DNA from: Paracoccaceae bacterium
Lineage (GTDB): Bacteria; Pseudomonadota; Alphaproteobacteria; Rhodobacterales; Rhodobacteraceae
Direction: 5' to 3'
Length of the DNA: 11,693 nt
NCBI GenBank assembly: GCA_016937725.1
Contig: JAFGVZ010000234.1
Coordinates: forward strand, 1-11,693
Shown here piece by piece: positions 8,131-11,693 of this stretch. The position numbers and the translations under genes were made by a program. Below the pieces are notes generated by a model. The model was given only the letters and a program-made list of their open reading frames with translations, ran no database searches and was not told the origin of the DNA. How positions within the stretch are numbered: the stretch's first letter is position 1; each line of letters begins with the position of its first letter.

Positions 8131-8276
8131 GTCGGTTCTCCTCCACCGTTGATGCTTTTTTTGTATCGCTATCCAGTCCCGGACAGCGCTTCAGGTCAAG
8201 CAGAGAGTGCCATGGCTGGTAATTTTCTTGCGCCAAAAGCAGCAAGTCAGTGCCTCACCACGCCTCCCTCGGTGCC

Positions 8277-8297
8277 TTGGTAAAATGAACTTACCAA
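8277..8297. promoter_or_regulatory. Palindromic operator candidate (TTGGTAA-N7-TTACCAA)
   Basis: Perfect 7+7 inverted repeat with a 7-base AT-rich spacer, flanked by outer complementary bases (TGCC to the left, GGCA to the right at 8302-8305, offset by four). It is too AT-rich and widely spaced to be a likely terminator, and it sits 147 bases upstream of dctP and 131 bases upstream of glnE. The TTGGT/ACCAA halves recall operators of one-component regulators such as the GntR family, although the spacing is wider than the usual FCD-type sites. No regulator gene is visible nearby. Confidence 0.5.
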
Positions 8298-8308
8298 TTT
8301 AGGCAAGG

Positions 8309-8336
8309 AAAAAATCCCTGCGACGGGCTGTCGCAG
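8309..8336 (-). terminator. Terminator-like hairpin facing dctP
   Basis: A 7-bp perfect stem (CTGCGAC / GTCGCAG) with a 5-base loop. On the minus strand it is followed by GGA and TTTTTT, the layout of an intrinsic terminator. No minus-strand gene lies just upstream. It could therefore stop antisense transcripts leaving glnE, or act as a leader attenuator if the dctP promoter lies to its right. Confidence 0.5.
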
Positions 8337-8392
8337 CCAATTAAACGCAAGCCCGCGCTTGGGCGCAGGGTTTTCCATATTGCCAGAGCGAA

Positions 8393-8421
8393 TTGACGTT
8401 CCGCACCCTGCGCGCCATGGT
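8393..8421 (+). promoter_or_regulatory. Possible glnE promoter
   Basis: TTGACG (8393-8398) is a good -35 hexamer. A 17-base spacer leads to CATGGT (8416-8421), a poor -10 match. If used, transcription would start at or next to the ATG at 8428, giving a leaderless or near-leaderless mRNA, which fits the missing Shine-Dalgarno. Weak support. Confidence 0.25.
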
Positions 8422-8427
8422 CTGGCC

Positions 8428-11217
8428 ATGTCATTTGGACCGATCACGCGCGTGCCTCTTGCTTTCGATCTCGAATCGGGTCGTGAGTTGCGCGCGCTGT
8501 TTTCTGACCAGCCAAGCGATATTGCCGACCTTCTGGGTGGGACTGCCGGATGCAGCCCCTATCTGAAATCGCTTATGCTGCGCGAAAAAGACTGGCTGGA
8601 AAGTGCACTGTCCATCGGGCCAGATGCGGCATGTAAAGCTGAATTAACCGGGTTGCGCGACTGTGCGCTACCCGACCTGTCGGTTCGGTTACGCCGGGCA
8701 AAGCGCCGTATCGCGTTGATGGCGGCGCTTGCGGATCTTGGCGGTGTCTGGTCGCTCGACCAAGTCACCGGCGCGCTGACCGACCTGGCCGATTGCGCCA
8801 CTCATACCGCGCTGACCGCACTTGTGGCCGAAGAAATCCGCCGCCGCAAATTGCCGTCCAAGACAGAGGATGACGCCGCCACCGGCGCGGGCATGGTGGT
8901 TCTGGCCATGGGCAAGATGGGCGCGCGCGAATTGAACTACTCGTCAGATATCGACCTGATCTGTCTGTTCGACGAAGACGCCTTCGCGCCCGACGATTAT
9001 CACGAAGCCCGCGCCGCCTTCATCCGTGTCACGCGCAAAATGTGTGGTCTTCTTTCCGATATTACCGATCAGGGCTATGTATTCCGCACCGATCTGCGCC
9101 TGCGACCCGACCCATCGGTAACGCCCGTGTGCCTGTCCATGGACGCGGCGGAGCGGTATTATGAAAGCCTTGGCCGAACATGGGAACGCGCGGCTTACAT
9201 AAAGGCGCGTCCCTGCGCAGGTGATCTGGCGGCGGGCGCGCGGTTCTTGGACCGTTTGCGCCCCTTCGTCTGGCGCAAGCATCTGGATTTCGCCGCCATT
9301 CAAGACGCCCATGACATGCGCCTGCGCATCAAATCGCACAAAGGACTTGGCGGTGCCTTGGCACTAGAAGGGCACAACCTGAAACTGGGCCAAGGCGGCA
9401 TCCGCGAGATCGAGTTCTTCACCCAGACCCGCCAACTGATTGCTGGCGGGCGCGATCCCGACCTGCGCAGTTCGCGCACGGTCGATGGGCTGGCTGCCTT
9501 GGCAAACAAGGGTTGGATTCCGCAAGATGTGGCCGCGCAACTGTGCGACCATTACGCAGAGCACCGAGAGATCGAACACCGTCTGCAAATGGTGCAAGAT
9601 GCCCAGACCCAGACCCTGCCCACCCGGCCCGAAGAAATGGACCGCATTGCGCGGTTCTGCGGTCAGTCAGATACCAAGGCTTTCCGCCATCGGCTAATGG
9701 CGCGTCTGCAAGCGGTCTCAGGCCTGACCGAAGGATTCTTTGCCCCCGATGCCTGCGCAGCGGATGAACCCGATCTGTCCGAGCATGCGCAAAACATCGT
9801 GGCGGGTTGGCCCGCCTACCCCGCGCTGCGGTCTGACCGCGCCAAGCAAATTTTCCAGCGCATGCGGCCCAAATTGCTGACCCAGCTTTACAAGGCCAAC
9901 GACCCAGAGGCGGCGCTGGTGCAATTCGACCGCTTCCTAAGCGGTCTGCCTGCCGGTGTGCAGGTCTTTTCCCTGTTCGATGCCAACCCCCAACTTATTG
10001 ATCTGATTGTCGATATTTGCACAACCGCGCCGCGCCTTGCGGCCTATCTGTCGCGCAACGCGGCGGTGTTCGATGCCGTCATCGGAGGTGATTTCTTCGC
10101 TCCATGGCCGGGCACCGCAGCCTTGCGCGCCGATCTGGCCGCTCGTTTGACCGAAACAGACGATTACGAGCGCCAGCTAGATGCGGCGCGGGTCTGGGCG
10201 CGCGAATGGCATTTCCGGGTGGGTGTGCACCATCTGCGCGGGCTGGTCGACGCGTTCGAGGCCGGAAGCGACTATGCGTCACTGGCAGAGGCTGTTCTGG
10301 GCGCGCTCTGGCCCGTGGTTCAGGCTGATTTCGCGGGCAAGCACGGGCATGTTGCCGGTCGCGGTGCGGTGGTGTTGGGCATGGGCTCGCTTGGGGCGGG
10401 GCGGCTGAATGCGGCTTCGGACCTCGATCTGATCGTGATCTATGATGCCGATCCTGACGCGCAATCCGATGGTCGCCGCCCGCTGGATGCGCGCAGCTAC
10501 TATGCGCGCCTGACCAAAGCCTTCCTGACCGCGATCAGCGCCCCGACCGCTGAAGGGCGCTTGTATGAGGTGGACATGCGTCTGCGCCCCTCGGGCCGCC
10601 AAGGGCCGGTCGCCACCAGTTTGGCGGCGTTCGAGGATTACCAGCAGACCGAAGCCTGGACATGGGAACATCTGGCGCTGACCCGCGCGCGCCACGTGGC
10701 AGGCAGCCCTGATCTGGCCGATGCGGTCGAAGATGTGCGCCGCCGTGTTCTGGCGGAAAAGTCCCAGGGTGCCAGCATCCGAACCGATGTTGCCGATATG
10801 CGCGCGCGTCTTGCACAGGCCAAACCAGCCCATGGTTTGTGGGATGCGAAATCCGGTCCCGGTCGGCTGATGGATCTTGAATTGGCGGCAGAATTCTGCG
10901 CCTTGGCGGCAGGCCATCATGCCCGTCGGGTCGAAGCGCAGTTTCAAGCGGGGCAGCGCGCCGGGATCATCGACAAGGCGACGCATGACATCTTCCTCGA
11001 TGCCTATCGCCTGTGCTGGAACATGCAAGCAACAGGGCGGTTGTTGGCCGATACGATCCCCGATCTGGCAGCGCTTGGCGAAACCGGGCAAGCTTTGATC
11101 CTGCGCGCGGCCGGGGCCGCGACGGTTGACGACTTAACAAACCTCTTGAGCAGCCGCAGCGCGCTGGCCGCGGCCCAGTTTGACGCCCTGCTAGGACAAG
11201 TGGACCCAACAACATGA
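8428..11217 (+). CDS. glnE: Bifunctional glutamine synthetase adenylyltransferase / adenylyl-removing enzyme
   Basis: Controls glutamine synthetase by adding AMP to, or phosphorolytically removing it from, its regulatory tyrosine under PII and glutamine control. It has 929 residues, close to the 946 of E. coli. It shows the two nucleotidyltransferase domains of the family. In the N-terminal, adenylyl-removing half, GKMGARELNYSSDIDL carries D174 and D176. In the C-terminal, adenylylating half, GMGSLGAGRLNAASDLDL carries D665 and D667. Both metal-binding DxD pairs are intact, so both activities are expected. GQGGIREIEFFTQ and the C-terminal GRLMDLELAAEF are further family blocks. The frame opens at a TTG at 8359, but ATG 8428 gives the family-like N-terminus; it has no clear ribosome site. 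The stop overlaps the next gene's ATG by four bases (ATGA). Confidence 0.97.
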   Translation: MSFGPITRVPLAFDLESGRELRALFSDQPSDIADLLGGTAGCSPYLKSLMLREKDWLESALSIGPDAACKAELTGLRDCALPDLSVRLRRAKRRIALMAALADLGGVWSLDQVTGALTDLADCATHTALTALVAEEIRRRKLPSKTEDDAATGAGMVVLAMGKMGARELNYSSDIDLICLFDEDAFAPDDYHEARAAFIRVTRKMCGLLSDITDQGYVFRTDLRLRPDPSVTPVCLSMDAAERYYESLGRTWERAAYIKARPCAGDLAAGARFLDRLRPFVWRKHLDFAAIQDAHDMRLRIKSHKGLGGALALEGHNLKLGQGGIREIEFFTQTRQLIAGGRDPDLRSSRTVDGLAALANKGWIPQDVAAQLCDHYAEHREIEHRLQMVQDAQTQTLPTRPEEMDRIARFCGQSDTKAFRHRLMARLQAVSGLTEGFFAPDACAADEPDLSEHAQNIVAGWPAYPALRSDRAKQIFQRMRPKLLTQLYKANDPEAALVQFDRFLSGLPAGVQVFSLFDANPQLIDLIVDICTTAPRLAAYLSRNAAVFDAVIGGDFFAPWPGTAALRADLAARLTETDDYERQLDAARVWAREWHFRVGVHHLRGLVDAFEAGSDYASLAEAVLGALWPVVQADFAGKHGHVAGRGAVVLGMGSLGAGRLNAASDLDLIVIYDADPDAQSDGRRPLDARSYYARLTKAFLTAISAPTAEGRLYEVDMRLRPSGRQGPVATSLAAFEDYQQTEAWTWEHLALTRARHVAGSPDLADAVEDVRRRVLAEKSQGASIRTDVADMRARLAQAKPAHGLWDAKSGPGRLMDLELAAEFCALAAGHHARRVEAQFQAGQRAGIIDKATHDIFLDAYRLCWNMQATGRLLADTIPDLAALGETGQALILRAAGAATVDDLTNLLSSRSALAAAQFDALLGQVDPTT

Positions 11218-11456
11218 CCGATCCCAAGGGCCTGATCCGCGAAAGCTACCGGATTGATGGAATTTCTGATGCTGAATGCCGCTCCATCCTGATCGACTGG
11301 GCGCTTAGCCTGCCCGACGGGCTAGACCAGAAAACTGCGCTGGCCGAACAATTGGCCCTGCACGAAGCGCAAAATCCTGACCACCCGATGACAGCGCTTT
11401 TGCGCGAAGGGCTGAACACCACAGCCAAAAGATCGGGCCGTCGCAAACGGGGCTAA
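11214..11456 (+). CDS. Small conserved-looking protein coupled to glnE
   Basis: An 80-residue soluble protein with no signal peptide or membrane segment. It begins MTDPKGLIRESYRIDGIS, followed by SDAECRSILIDWALSLP, and ends in a basic tail (AKRSGRRKRG) that could touch RNA, DNA or an acidic partner. The body is predicted mostly helical and acidic. The ATG overlaps the glnE stop in an ATGA arrangement, so translation is almost certainly coupled to glnE. From memory, similar small proteins sit after glnE in other Rhodobacteraceae, which suggests a real gene; I know of no assigned function. Codon use matches its neighbours. A role linked to GlnE or nitrogen status is only a guess from position. 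Confidence 0.75.
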   Translation: MTDPKGLIRESYRIDGISDAECRSILIDWALSLPDGLDQKTALAEQLALHEAQNPDHPMTALLREGLNTTAKRSGRRKRG

Positions 11457-11486
11457 ATTCATCCTTGCAAAATATCTTCGGGTGAA

Positions 11487-11504
11487 TGGGGCCGGTAGGC
11501 CCCA
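11487..11504. terminator. Short hairpin between convergent genes
   Basis: A 7-bp perfect stem (TGGGGCC / GGCCCCA) with a 4-base loop (GGTA), midway between the small gene downstream of glnE and the convergent gene at the right edge. There is no T-tract on either side, so it is at most a weak bidirectional terminator. Confidence 0.45.
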
Positions 11505-11519
11505 GAGGAGCAAGGCCCG

Positions 11520-11693
11520 TTACGCCTGCGCCGCCAGCGCATGCGCCAAGTCACCATATCCGGTGAAGCGGCGTTCATAGGCCAGCCCCAACCGCGCCGC
11601 GCAGTCTTGGGCTTTCTGATCCAGCGCCGGGTCGTCCGTCTGGGCTTGATAGATCAGCTTGGTGTAATTGCCGAACATCATGTGAATAAGTTC
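11520..11693 (-). CDS. C-terminal fragment, DUF1638-like protein
   Basis: The last 57 codons of a minus-strand gene whose start lies beyond the right edge; the stop TAA is at 11520-11522. The visible part has a MMFGNYTKLIYQAQTDD block, then an amphipathic stretch and LGLAYERRFTGYGDLAHAL. This pattern resembles what I remember of the C-terminal end of DUF1638 proteins, which have no settled function but in some genomes lie near methyltransferase and corrinoid genes. No catalytic residue can be judged from this fragment. The reading frame is continuous over the whole stretch and ends 64 bases from the convergent small gene, so a real gene is likely; the family name is tentative. Confidence 0.6.
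   Translation of the reverse strand, partial: ELIHMMFGNYTKLIYQAQTDDPALDQKAQDCAARLGLAYERRFTGYGDLAHALAAQA

Larger units (their letters stand above)
8131..8427. other. Divergent intergenic region between dctP and glnE
   Basis: This 297-base stretch holds no supportable gene; short frames in it lack ribosome sites. It must carry the promoters of dctP (minus) and glnE (plus). It contains a perfect inverted repeat at 8277-8297 and a hairpin plus T-tract at 8309-8336, listed separately. On the minus strand a TTGACC lies at about 8194-8199, but no good -10 hexamer follows at 16-18 bases, so I do not call the dctP promoter. Confidence 0.7.

Noticed and set aside
8190..8220. Possible sigma-54 promoter upstream of dctP (TGGCAC on the minus strand)
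   Set aside because: The GG-N10-GC spacing fails: after TGGCAC the required TTGC box is not at the right distance.
10279..11091. Minus-strand open frame of 270 codons inside glnE
   Set aside because: It overlaps the C-terminal adenylyltransferase domain with its DxD motif and has no ribosome site or family resemblance.

Overview
The window looks like chromosomal DNA of an alphaproteobacterium, most likely of the Rhodobacteraceae/Roseobacter group. The evidence is the GC-rich coding sequence with strong third-position bias, the omega-amino acid:pyruvate transaminase and HemB sequence types, the TakP-like TRAP transporter, and a full-length GlnE followed by a small overlapping gene. This assignment rests on protein resemblance, not on a database search. 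I saw no transposase, phage gene, tRNA, rRNA or CRISPR array, and no base-composition break suggesting recent transfer.

Layout from left to right. Positions 1-1020 (minus) hold the N-terminal 340 codons of a class III omega-amino acid--pyruvate aminotransferase that runs off the left edge. It is divergent from fabD (1154-2083, plus), the malonyl-CoA:ACP transacylase. fabD ends in two nearly identical GC-rich hairpins, where it converges with a minus-strand block. Read in its own direction, that block is: dctP (TRAP solute receptor, 8130-7102), tandem hairpins ending in a T-tract, dctQ (small permease with an added N-terminal membrane region, 7008-5962), dctM (large permease, 5947-4556), a strong intrinsic terminator, a LysE/RhtB-family exporter (4479-3886), hemB (3819-2824), and a Tat-type SYLF-domain lipoprotein (2724-2161). 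The 297-base gap 8131-8427 separates dctP from the divergent glnE (8428-11217, plus). It carries a perfect 7+7 palindrome and a hairpin with a T-tract facing dctP. glnE overlaps by 4 bases a conserved-looking 80-residue gene (11214-11456). The right edge holds the C-terminal 57 codons of a minus-strand gene that resembles the end of DUF1638 proteins.

The only clear functional unit is the TRAP transporter, which takes up an organic anion, perhaps a 2-oxo acid, using an ion gradient. Its RNA hairpins suggest that the receptor is made in excess over the two membrane subunits. The other genes are housekeeping: fatty acid initiation (fabD), tetrapyrrole synthesis (hemB) and nitrogen control of glutamine synthetase (glnE). 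I found no convincing novel multi-gene system. The most interesting signals are the regulatory RNA and DNA structures in and around the TRAP operon.
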